A stretch of DNA of 64,000 nt from Enterococcus pingfangensis (GTDB lineage: Bacteria; Bacillota; Bacilli; Lactobacillales; Enterococcaceae). The position numbers and the translations under genes are program-made. Positions 57,197-64,000 of the stretch are shown here, one piece after another. The stretch spans positions 1 through 64,000 of the forward strand of contig NZ_BJDP01000009.1 of NCBI RefSeq assembly GCF_005405205.1, written 5' to 3'. The notes beneath the pieces are model-generated. The model made no database searches. It was not told where the DNA came from and was given only the letters and a program-made list of their open reading frames with translations. Each line of letters opens with the position of its first letter. The stretch's first letter is position 1.

Positions 57197-59022
57197 TCCC
57201 AAATATCCTCCTCATAAGGTTCATAAGGTAAAGAAATATAGAATGTTGACCCTTTACCTTCGACACTTTCAACCCAGATTTGACCTTGATGGGCTTTCAT
57301 GACTTCTTTAGAAATCGCCAAACCTAGCCCTGTCCCGCCTTGTTGACGAGCCCGTGCTTTATCCACTCGATAAAAACGTTCAAACACTTTTTCCAAATCT
57401 TTTTTAGGGATTCCCAAACCTTCATCAGAAATGCTTAAAACTACATTATTATGAGTTTCCATTAAGTGAACTGAAATTTTTCCGCCGTCTGGTGAATACT
57501 TGATCGCATTGTTCATAATATTGTCGATAACTTGCATGATTTTATCAGTATCGATTTCAACCCACAAATCACGTTCTGTAAATTCGCGGACGATCCGATA
57601 ATTTTTCTCTTGGCTAGTCACCATCATATCAAAGCGATCCAACGCATAATCGACCAATTCGTTAAAATTCACCAATTCCAGATCCAACTGCTGAGCGCCT
57701 GAATCCATCCGAGATAGATTCAGCAGATCATTGATCATCCGAATCATCCGGTCGGTCTCGCCGAGCGTTACATGAATAAATTGTGGAGCGACGATCTCAT
57801 CTTTCCACACACCTTCTTCCAACGCTTCTAAATAACTGCGAACACTCGTTAGCGGCGTCCGTAATTCATGGGAAACATTTGAAACAAATTGGCGGCGCTC
57901 TTCCGCTGTTTTTTCTTGTTCAGTAACATCATGTAATACGACAACCAGTCCGCTGATAAAGCCAGATTCGCGGCGAATCATCGCAAAATCTGAACGCAGT
58001 GTCATCCGATCTTCATCCAAATCGGATTTCGAGCGCTCAATCAAAATTTCTTCCGGTGCTTCTAATAATTTCCGCAACGTATATTCTTCTTCTAGATCAA
58101 GCAACGTCAAAATTGATTGACCGATTGCTTGCTCACTTGTCGTGTGTAATAACGACAACGCCATCTCATTGATCGTGATGACTTTCCCACGGCGATCCGT
58201 AGCAATGACGCCATCTGTCATGTGCGTCAAAACACTATCTAATCGATTTCGCTCCGCTTCCATCGTATCTTGCGCGTCTTCGATTCGGTCGGATAATTTA
58301 TTGAAGGTTTCTGCCAGTTGGCTCAATTCATCATGGCCTTGTACATCAACTTTCTCAGAATAGTCGCCTTGAGCGATTCGAACCGCTTGTTTTTGCATCT
58401 CTTTGATCGGTTTAGTAATCGATCGTGCTACTAATAACGACACGATGATCGAAATCAAACCGGCGATCAAAGATGCGGTAAAGAAAATCAAGGCAGTATT
58501 GCTGATCTCCGTATATTTTTGTTCAATGTCGCTTTTAACATAAAGAGCCCCGATCACAGCCGAATCGCCGGTCGGGGACTGAATAGGTTGGACATTGATA
58601 CACACGCGTTTATTATTGTCATCCAGTGTCACATACTGTTTTATTGAAAAGTCATCAATATCGCTGTATTCATTTTTCTTGCCAATGATCGAATCTTTTT
58701 GGCCCACATCGTTGGTAGCTATCACGATCCCTTTATCGTCTACTACCCACATTTCAGTGATGTCAGCGGCGGTATTATTCTCAAGGATGCGTTGCAGCTG
58801 TGTTCCCTCATTCGCGCTGTCTTCTGCCATCGCAGTCCCGAGGGTCGTACTCAGCAGTGAAACACGCTGATTCATATCTTTTGTAAAGTTGTTGATCGTT
58901 GATGTCTCAAGTCCTCGGATAAAATAAGCACCGATGATCTCAATCGAAATCAGTAAAATCAAGATAAATGAAAAAGCGATCTTAAAATTGACTGATCGGT
59001 AAAAACGGACTCTCTTTTCCAT
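57193..59022 (-). CDS. walK: Sensor histidine kinase WalK (YycG)
   Basis: The 609-aa kinase has two membrane helices (about residues 12-34 and 180-203) around an extracytoplasmic PAS-like domain. HAMP, a cytosolic PAS (SVLTHMTDGVIATDRRGKV), HisKA with the phospho-His in NVSHELRTPLTS, and HATPase boxes (NNAIKYSPDGGK, DEGLGIP, GTGLGLAI) follow. It senses cell wall state and phosphorylates WalR. CAGGAG precedes the ATG 2 bp after walR. Confidence 0.97.
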   Translation of the reverse strand: MEKRVRFYRSVNFKIAFSFILILLISIEIIGAYFIRGLETSTINNFTKDMNQRVSLLSTTLGTAMAEDSANEGTQLQRILENNTAADITEMWVVDDKGIVIATNDVGQKDSIIGKKNEYSDIDDFSIKQYVTLDDNNKRVCINVQPIQSPTGDSAVIGALYVKSDIEQKYTEISNTALIFFTASLIAGLISIIVSLLVARSITKPIKEMQKQAVRIAQGDYSEKVDVQGHDELSQLAETFNKLSDRIEDAQDTMEAERNRLDSVLTHMTDGVIATDRRGKVITINEMALSLLHTTSEQAIGQSILTLLDLEEEYTLRKLLEAPEEILIERSKSDLDEDRMTLRSDFAMIRRESGFISGLVVVLHDVTEQEKTAEERRQFVSNVSHELRTPLTSVRSYLEALEEGVWKDEIVAPQFIHVTLGETDRMIRMINDLLNLSRMDSGAQQLDLELVNFNELVDYALDRFDMMVTSQEKNYRIVREFTERDLWVEIDTDKIMQVIDNIMNNAIKYSPDGGKISVHLMETHNNVVLSISDEGLGIPKKDLEKVFERFYRVDKARARQQGGTGLGLAISKEVMKAHQGQIWVESVEGKGSTFYISLPYEPYEEDIWE

Positions 59023-59024
59023 AC

Positions 59025-59729
59025 TTACTCCTGTTCAGGGTTGCGTAGATAATAACCTACGCCTCTTCTTGTTACTAAATAGGTCGGATGACTCGGATTG
59101 TCTTCGATTTTTTCCCGTAAACGGCGAACAGTCACGTCCACAGTCCGAACATCACCAAAATAATCGTAGCCCCAAACTGTCTGTAATAGATGTTCACGAG
59201 TCATCACTTGACCGATATGTTTGGCTAAGTAATGCAGCAACTCAAATTCACGGTGAGTCAGTTCAATCGTATCTCCGTGTTTGGTGACCATATACGCATC
59301 TGGATGGATCGTCAATTCGCCAATCGTCAAATCACTTTGTGTCGTTTGTTCTTCTTCTTTAGGTGCTTGTCCGCCTCGGCGCAAATTGGCTTTGACCCGT
59401 GCGATCAATTCACGGTTGGAAAATGGTTTCGTTACATAATCGTCTGCCCCTAGTTCTAAACCTAGAACTTTATCGATCTCAGAATCTTTCGCCGTAACCA
59501 TAATGATCGGCATTTCATGGGTCTTGCGTACTTCACGAGCCACTTCTAAACCGTCTTTTTTAGGCAACATCAAATCTAATAAAATCAGATCTGGATTGAC
59601 TTCTTCGACTTTTTTCAAGGCTTCTTCACCGTCAAACGCAGTAAAGACTTCATAGCCTTCTTTGGTTAAATTGAATTTTACGATGTCCGAAATCGGTTTT
59701 TCATCGTCAACTACTAGAATTTTTTTCAC
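59025..59729 (-). CDS. walR: Response regulator WalR (YycF)
   Basis: The 234-aa OmpR-family regulator has a receiver domain with the phospho-Asp in LILLDLMLP and Lys in MVTAKDSE. A winged-helix domain ends [20 protein letters not shown]. It controls cell wall hydrolase genes and is usually essential. The start is GTG after ATGAGGTGA. A TATAAT box (59775-59780) lies upstream, with no good -35. Confidence 0.97.
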   Translation of the reverse strand: MKKILVVDDEKPISDIVKFNLTKEGYEVFTAFDGEEALKKVEEVNPDLILLDLMLPKKDGLEVAREVRKTHEMPIIMVTAKDSEIDKVLGLELGADDYVTKPFSNRELIARVKANLRRGGQAPKEEEQTTQSDLTIGELTIHPDAYMVTKHGDTIELTHREFELLHYLAKHIGQVMTREHLLQTVWGYDYFGDVRTVDVTVRRLREKIEDNPSHPTYLVTRRGVGYYLRNPEQE

Positions 59730-59856
59730 TAAGAGTCACCTCATACCTTTTTAAAGTTGTATGTACGCTTCACCATTATACAATAATTTCACTACTGTTT
59801 CATCTTTTCAAATAGATGACGATTTTTTTACAACCATTACTTAAGGAAAACTGAAA

Positions 59857-59886
59857 GAAGAGGTTGCGACATGTCGCAACCTCTTT
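59857..59886. terminator. Hairpin downstream of degV
   Basis: AAGAGGTTGCGAC and its exact complement form a perfect stem with a minimal loop. The flanking T-run is weak on the minus strand (TTCTTTC). It separates the degV unit from walR. Confidence 0.75.
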
Positions 59887-59975
59887 ACAAACGAGCAAAC
59901 CAAAAATTGCATAAACTACAAACACTTTCGTTAGCTTGCCCGTTCTTTATTTGCTTTTTACAAACGTTCAACACT

Positions 59976-60833
59976 TTAGTCCAACACTTGGCAGACGACG
60001 CCTAACGAACCAGGCCCGGTATGAACTGAAAGTGCCGGTGAAACTTTCCCAAAGTAAATATTTTCCGCCGTTGGAAATAATTCAAGCAGACGTTGATAAA
60101 CTTTTTCTGCCGTTTCCATCGCATCTGCCTGCGTTACCGCTAAATTGAAGCGTTTGTGATTGCCGACATGGGCTTTCACTAATTCGATTGTTTTATCGAT
60201 ACTCTTATTTAATCCTCGTACCTTGGCGACAGTGTAATAAATGCCGTCTGGATTACATGAAATGATTGGTTTTAATTTTAGCGCACTGCCCAGTAAAGAA
60301 GCCACTAACCCGATGCGTCCGCCTTTTTGTAAATATTCCAGCGTATCGACGTTGAAAAAAATTTTCGTTTTTGCGATTTTGCTTTCTGCTTCACTGATAA
60401 CTTCTGTGAACGATTTTCCTTGTTTGACTAACTCACCTGCGTAGATAGCTAATATCCCAGCTCCAATCCCCACATTTTTCGTATCGATCGAATGGAAAAT
60501 CAAGTCTTCATAATGTTCGCTGAGTACTCGCAGTGCATTATACGTCCCGCTCAATCCGCTGGAAATCGTCACAATGATTACGTGCGTGTAGCCTTGAGCT
60601 TTGATTTCGTCAAAGATCTGATGGATCAATTCGCCGTCTGGTAAAGATGTTTTGGGCAACTCCTTTTTGATTAGCGGAAAAATATTATCTGAACTGATAT
60701 CGATCCCATCACGATATTCTCGGTCACTAAAAATGATCCGCAGCGGCACCATAAAAAATGGTCCATTATCAATAACTTCTTTTGGAACATCTGTCCCAGA
60801 ATCAACTAGGATCGCAATTTTTTCACTCATCAT
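59976..60833 (-). CDS. DegV family fatty-acid-binding protein
   Basis: The 285-aa protein has the DegV start IAILVDSGTDVP, DGIDIS, the TISSGLSGTYNAL block and the C-terminal VSPALSVHTGPGSLGVV. DegV (FakB-like) proteins bind a fatty acid and present it to the kinase FakA for phospholipid synthesis; no fakA is near. Two adjacent ATG codons fit the GAAGG site equally well. It overlaps the DUF1836 gene by 11 bp, so the two are coupled. Confidence 0.9.
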   Translation of the reverse strand: MMSEKIAILVDSGTDVPKEVIDNGPFFMVPLRIIFSDREYRDGIDISSDNIFPLIKKELPKTSLPDGELIHQIFDEIKAQGYTHVIIVTISSGLSGTYNALRVLSEHYEDLIFHSIDTKNVGIGAGILAIYAGELVKQGKSFTEVISEAESKIAKTKIFFNVDTLEYLQKGGRIGLVASLLGSALKLKPIISCNPDGIYYTVAKVRGLNKSIDKTIELVKAHVGNHKRFNLAVTQADAMETAEKVYQRLLELFPTAENIYFGKVSPALSVHTGPGSLGVVCQVLD

Positions 60834-61374
60834 TTTCGCCTTCTTTCTCTTTATCCAATTGAATGATTTTTTCAGCTAACATTTTTTGTGTAAACGAAGC
60901 GACAGCACTTTCCATCGCCAAATAATGTAACTCCTTACTGTTACGTGTCAAACTGACTTCTTCTCCTAAAATAATTTTAGCGACTTGTATCAGCGCATCC
61001 TCTTGGACCGTACAAAAACTGTTGTAAGCATCTTTGGGTTCATTGTTTGCTAACTGTATCCGGATCAGCTCATTGATATCTGGAATCGCAAAAACTTGCT
61101 TCAATAAAGTGATTGCGATCAAATAGGCTAAATGATTCCGGTTATACCTTTTTTTGACTGGCGGCGGTACTAATTTATGTTTCACATAGTTATTGACCAT
61201 CGCACTAGATAAAAGTTGATGCTTCTCATCTTCAATCAATGGTGCTAAATAACGGTCAACTAGAGTAATAACTTGATCCATATATAATTCTAATTCAGGT
61301 AGTTCTTCCCAGCGAGGCAAGCGTAATTCTTTCAATCCTGCTGCCCACGATCTAAGATTTGTATCTTCCATCAT
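60823..61374 (-). CDS. DUF1836 family protein
   Basis: The protein of about 183 aa has the DUF1836 pattern LKELRLPRWEELPELELYMD ... VNNYVKHKLVPPPVKKRYNR, a region that looks like a MerR-type helix-turn-helix and could bind DNA. The function is unknown. I chose the ATG at 61374 after AAAGGGG. It precedes and overlaps degV, a pairing that suggests a shared role in fatty acid handling. Confidence 0.83.
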   Translation of the reverse strand: MMEDTNLRSWAAGLKELRLPRWEELPELELYMDQVITLVDRYLAPLIEDEKHQLLSSAMVNNYVKHKLVPPPVKKRYNRNHLAYLIAITLLKQVFAIPDINELIRIQLANNEPKDAYNSFCTVQEDALIQVAKIILGEEVSLTRNSKELHYLAMESAVASFTQKMLAEKIIQLDKEKEGENDE

Positions 61375-61481
61375 TTGAACCCCTTTCATCGGTAGTTTAT
61401 CAAAATTATGATAATTATACAATATAGTTTTCTAAACTAGATAAATAAAGCGGTTTTAGTACGGATTTTTTTAGTTTATTC

Positions 61482-61510
61482 TTGCTTTTTTATTTTCTCA
61501 GTGCTAACAT
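61482..61510 (+). promoter_or_regulatory. Promoter of tRNA-Lys
   Basis: TTGCTT, 17 bp, TAACAT ends 17 bp before the tRNA. Confidence 0.5.
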
Positions 61511-61527
61511 ATGAAAGTACTTTATTT

Positions 61528-61600
<73 letters not shown>

Positions 61601-61617
61601 TTGGGTGCCAAACCCAC

Positions 61618-61681
61618 GTCACCAGTGCATTCTTGGCTACTTCGGTAGTTTCGAAAAGAATGTGCGTGGTGACTTTTTTTG
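61618..61681 (+). terminator. Terminator of tRNA-Lys
   Basis: A long stem of GTCACCA..TGCATTCTT with AAGAATGTGCGTGGTGAC contains an inner TAC-TTCG-GTA hairpin, and seven T residues follow. Confidence 0.88.
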
Positions 61682-62079
61682 TGTTTGGGTATGGTTTTAA
61701 CTTTATTGATAATGCTGCATCTAACGCATGTACTCGCTAGTACACGTAATATTTTCAACAATTTACTCACTTTGTTAAAACATCAGTTCTTCTTTAAGAG
61801 GGTTACTATCAATGACCTGCCGCAATTAGACAGCGTTAGCCACTTTAAAATGTCTTCGCAATTATGCGGACTCCCTTCGTTCACTCTTTCGATTTCCAAA
61901 CAAACTCCAATCAATTATAATTCTATGAATAAACACGCTGTTAAAATCATTCGTTTTTAATTTTTCGATTGACTCATTCTAATGTTACAAATATTTTTTA
62001 TAAAAAAATTCTGATTAAGTCCTAAATCTAATGTATTATTAAGAATATAATTGAAGGTAAAAGATCAATAAATCCATCA
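61682..62079. other. Unassigned intergenic stretch
   Basis: About 400 bp without a supported gene on either strand. A 93-codon plus-strand frame starts inside the tRNA terminator and has no ribosome site or known domain. The sequence may be the remains of a gene. Confidence 0.4.
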
Positions 62080-62111
62080 CACCCTTGATTTAACGCGTTA
62101 AATCAAGGGTG
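62080..62111. repeat. Perfect 32-bp palindrome
   Basis: The 16-base arm CACCCTTGATTTAACG is followed immediately by its exact complement with no loop. No T-run follows within 10 bp, so it is a poor terminator. It may be an operator or an RNA hairpin. Confidence 0.9.
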
Positions 62112-62171
62112 ATCATCTATCTGTTTTTATTGAGCTAGAATTCTATACCTAGATACTTCTATTTTGCTGTT

Positions 62172-62207
62172 AGATGAGTTTAACGAAAAAATTCTCATCT
62201 TTTTTTC
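62172..62207 (+). terminator. Terminator upstream of the leu promoter
   Basis: AGATGAG and CTCATCT are separated by 15 nt and followed by seven T residues, insulating the leu promoter that starts at 62217. Confidence 0.75.
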
Positions 62208-62216
62208 ATAATCCGC

Positions 62217-62245
62217 TTGACAAGTCTTTATTTTTTTTATACGAT
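62217..62245 (+). promoter_or_regulatory. Promoter of the leu operon leader
   Basis: TTGACA, 17 bp, TACGAT, placing the transcript start near 62252, about 40 nt before the leader peptide. Confidence 0.65.
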
Positions 62246-62292
62246 TACTACAATAATTTTTTAAAAATTCTGACAATAAACGGGTGGTTGCT

Positions 62293-62337
62293 ATGATGAA
62301 ATCAACGATACTTTTTAACGCAACTTTATTATTATAG
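62293..62337 (+). CDS. Leucine-rich leader peptide of the leu operon
   Basis: A 14-codon frame (MMKSTILFNATLLL) has four leucine codons, three of them consecutive TTA codons right before the stop. GGGTGG stands before the two ATG codons. The frame lies between a good promoter and an attenuator ahead of leuA. Ribosome stalling at the TTA run when leucyl-tRNA is scarce would favour the antitermination fold. Confidence 0.8.
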   Translation: MMKSTILFNATLLL

Positions 62338-62339
62338 CA

Positions 62340-62425
62340 GGGACTTTCTGAAATTTATTTCATGAAGTCCCTATTCGCATTGCATCGGAGAAGAAATGGT
62401 TCTTTCCCGATGGAGTGCTTTTTTT
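62340..62425 (+). promoter_or_regulatory. Attenuator of the leu operon
   Basis: The first hairpin pairs GGGACTT with AAGTCCC (62340-62371). A second, at 62377-62418, pairs GCATTGCATCGG with CCGATGGAGTGC and is followed by seven T residues, forming an intrinsic terminator 33 bp before leuA. The layout is that of translation-coupled attenuation. Confidence 0.8.
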
Positions 62426-62457
62426 ATACCCGGTTTTGACTAAAAGGAGGAACAACA

Positions 62458-63972
62458 GTGAGGAAAATTCAATTTTTTGATACCACGCTAAGAGATGGTG
62501 AACAAACACCAGGCGTGAATTTTAATACCAAAGAAAAAGTTCAAATCGCGCTGCAATTAGAAAAATGGGGAATCGATGTCATTGAGGCGGGCTTTCCTAT
62601 CGCCTCTCCTGGTGATTTTGAAGCGGTCCAATCGATTGCGCAGCAAGTTAAAAAAATGACGGTGACTGGTCTAGCCCGCTGTCAGAAAAAAGATATTGAT
62701 CGTGCGTATGAGGCGTTAAAAGATGCGGTCGATCCACAGATCCACGTTTTTTTAGCAACTAGCGATGTCCATATGCAATATAAATTAAAAATGACGCGGG
62801 AGGAAGTTCTTAATTCAATCAAGGAACACGTCAGCTATGCCCGCAGTTTATTTGGAAAAGTTCAGTTTTCACCAGAAGATGCTTCACGAACCGAAAAAAA
62901 TTTCTTATTAGAAGCTGTCCAAACAGCGATCGATGCTGGTGCTACGATCATCAATGTTCCTGATACTGTCGGTTATTCAAATCCGACTGAATACGGAAAA
63001 ATTTTCAAATCACTGATTGAAAACATCCGCAGCGACCAAGCGATTACATTCTCTTCTCATTGCCACGATGATTTAGGGATGGCGACCGCAAATGCTCTAG
63101 CCGCGATCGAAAATGGAGCGAATCGAGTAGAAGGCGCCATCAATGGGATTGGCGAACGCGCTGGCAATACCGCTTTGGAAGAAGTCGCACTAGCGTTGGC
63201 AATTCGCAAAGATTTTTATCAATGCGAAACGAATATCGTCTTAAATGAAACAAAACGAACCAGCGAGCTGATCTCCCGCCTTTCTGGGATTCCGGTTCCT
63301 AAAAATAAAGCGGTCGTCGGTGATAATGCTTATGCTCACGAATCTGGTATTCACCAAGACGGTGTTTTGAAAAATCCGGAAACGTACGAAATCATCACTC
63401 CTACTATGGTGGGCGTGACTCAAAATTCTCTACCACTTGGAAAATTGTCCGGTCGCCACGCCTTCAATGCTAAATTAGAAGAGCTCGGCTACCATTTGAC
63501 CGATGTCGACAGTAAAGAAGCGTTCAAACGATTCAAACGATTAGCCGATAAAAAGAAACAAATCACCGACAAAGACTTAGTCGCCTTGCTTGCCGATCAA
63601 ACGCGCGAAGAAACGGAAACTTTCAAACTAGCCGAAGTCCAAGTCCAATACAGCTCGAACGGGTATCAAGGAGCGATCGTTTCTATTATTAATGAAGAAA
63701 ACGAAACAAAAGTCGCCTCGAAAATCGGCTCAGGCAGTATCCAAGCAATCTACAACACGATCGATGAATTGTTCCAACAAGATCCGGAACTAACTGAATA
63801 TGAGATCCAGGCATTGACTGGCGGCGAAGATGCGCAAGCCGAAGTTCGCGTAACTCTGCGAGATGAACAAACGAAAAAAGAATTCCGCGGAATCGGGGTA
63901 GACTTTGATGTTTTACACGCCTCAGCAAAAGCCTATGTAAAAGCCAGCAATCGGATCAAGTCAAACAGCTGA
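62458..63972 (+). CDS. leuA: 2-isopropylmalate synthase
   Basis: The 504-aa enzyme condenses acetyl-CoA with 2-ketoisovalerate, the first step of leucine synthesis. [17 protein letters not shown] carries the catalytic Arg, and [20 protein letters not shown] and [14 protein letters not shown] hold metal and active-site residues. The LeuA dimer regulatory domain for leucine feedback spans about residues 370-500. The start is GTG after AAAGGAGG. It is the first gene of a leu operon that probably continues beyond the window. Confidence 0.96.
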   Translation: MRKIQFFDTTLRDGEQTPGVNFNTKEKVQIALQLEKWGIDVIEAGFPIASPGDFEAVQSIAQQVKKMTVTGLARCQKKDIDRAYEALKDAVDPQIHVFLATSDVHMQYKLKMTREEVLNSIKEHVSYARSLFGKVQFSPEDASRTEKNFLLEAVQTAIDAGATIINVPDTVGYSNPTEYGKIFKSLIENIRSDQAITFSSHCHDDLGMATANALAAIENGANRVEGAINGIGERAGNTALEEVALALAIRKDFYQCETNIVLNETKRTSELISRLSGIPVPKNKAVVGDNAYAHESGIHQDGVLKNPETYEIITPTMVGVTQNSLPLGKLSGRHAFNAKLEELGYHLTDVDSKEAFKRFKRLADKKKQITDKDLVALLADQTREETETFKLAEVQVQYSSNGYQGAIVSIINEENETKVASKIGSGSIQAIYNTIDELFQQDPELTEYEIQALTGGEDAQAEVRVTLRDEQTKKEFRGIGVDFDVLHASAKAYVKASNRIKSNS

Positions 63973-64000
63973 TCTTACGATGGGTACAAAATCTAGTTAG

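Noticed and set aside
61679-61960. 93-codon plus-strand frame after tRNA-Lys
   Set aside because: It starts inside the tRNA terminator, has no ribosome site and shows no domain; composition looks non-coding.
62265-62298. A second leu promoter (CTGACA-N16-TATGAT)
   Set aside because: It overlaps the leader-peptide start codons, so its transcript would lack the peptide; the TTGACA-N17-TACGAT promoter upstream fits the layout better.

Overview
The window looks like a chromosomal segment of a low-GC Gram-positive coccus of the Lactobacillales, most likely Enterococcus or a close relative. The evidence is the gene content and the regulation: a sufCDSUB operon, walRK-yycH-yycI-walJ, CIRCE-controlled groESL beside a CPBP protease gene, murT-gatD, T-box control of a methionine transporter, strong AGGAGG ribosome binding sites and U-rich intrinsic terminators. 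The species cannot be named from this alone. Most genes lie on the minus strand.

Layout. (1) 1-8.3 kb is an accessory block. It holds a BglG/LicT-type antiterminator gene with its own RAT/terminator leader and a clipped C-terminus, decayed DNA with an IS3-family fragment, and a flavin reductase locus resembling the hydroxycinnamate reductase hcrRABC loci of lactobacilli (LysR regulator, small NADPH:FMN reductase, 808-aa three-domain flavoenzyme, MFS transporter). A tyrosine-recombinase fragment follows. (2) 8.3-13.6 kb is the sufCDSUB iron-sulfur cluster operon. (3) 13.8-16.9 kb is metNIQ behind a T-box leader. (4) 16.9-26.2 kb holds a lone GcvH-like lipoyl protein, an ArsC/Spx-family protein, rodA, a DUF1361 protein, tRNA-Thr, a DUF2187 protein, upp, glyA, tsaC, prmC, prfA and tdk. 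A cluster of DnaA-box-like 9-mers lies upstream of tsaC, and a 113-bp tandem duplication lies between tdk and prfA. (5) 26.5-38.2 kb holds a Trk/Ktr potassium channel subunit, murT-gatD, manA, a serine hydrolase, a two-domain VOC protein, a rhodanese-fold protein lacking the active-site cysteine, an FMN azoreductase-like protein, an AI-2E-family permease with an orphan glucitol-type EIIA, a lactonase and small unknown proteins. (6) 38.4-47.0 kb holds a P-type cation ATPase under a yybP-ykoY (manganese) riboswitch, a TtcA-like protein, an LTA-synthase-family protein, nadE-pncB and a DUF1827 protein. (7) 47.2-50.1 kb is a single 971-aa flavoprotein made of an old-yellow-enzyme domain, a covalent-FMN domain and a fumarate-reductase-like FAD domain. 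(8) 50.5-61.4 kb holds groESL, a CPBP protease, a Rossmann-fold protein, walRKHIJ, degV and a DUF1836 gene. (9) 61.5-64 kb holds tRNA-Lys, an unassigned stretch with a perfect 32-bp palindrome, and leuA behind a leucine leader-peptide attenuator.

The most distinctive content is the pair of modular flavin reductases. They share the covalent-FMN and FAD modules but take electrons through different N-terminal domains (flavodoxin-like in one, OYE-type in the other). The 808-aa enzyme keeps all four catalytic residues of fumarate reductase at the positions I can align. The 971-aa enzyme has lost all four, so its substrate is probably something else. RNA-level regulation is also prominent: a RAT antiterminator, a Met T-box, a Mn riboswitch and a Leu attenuator.
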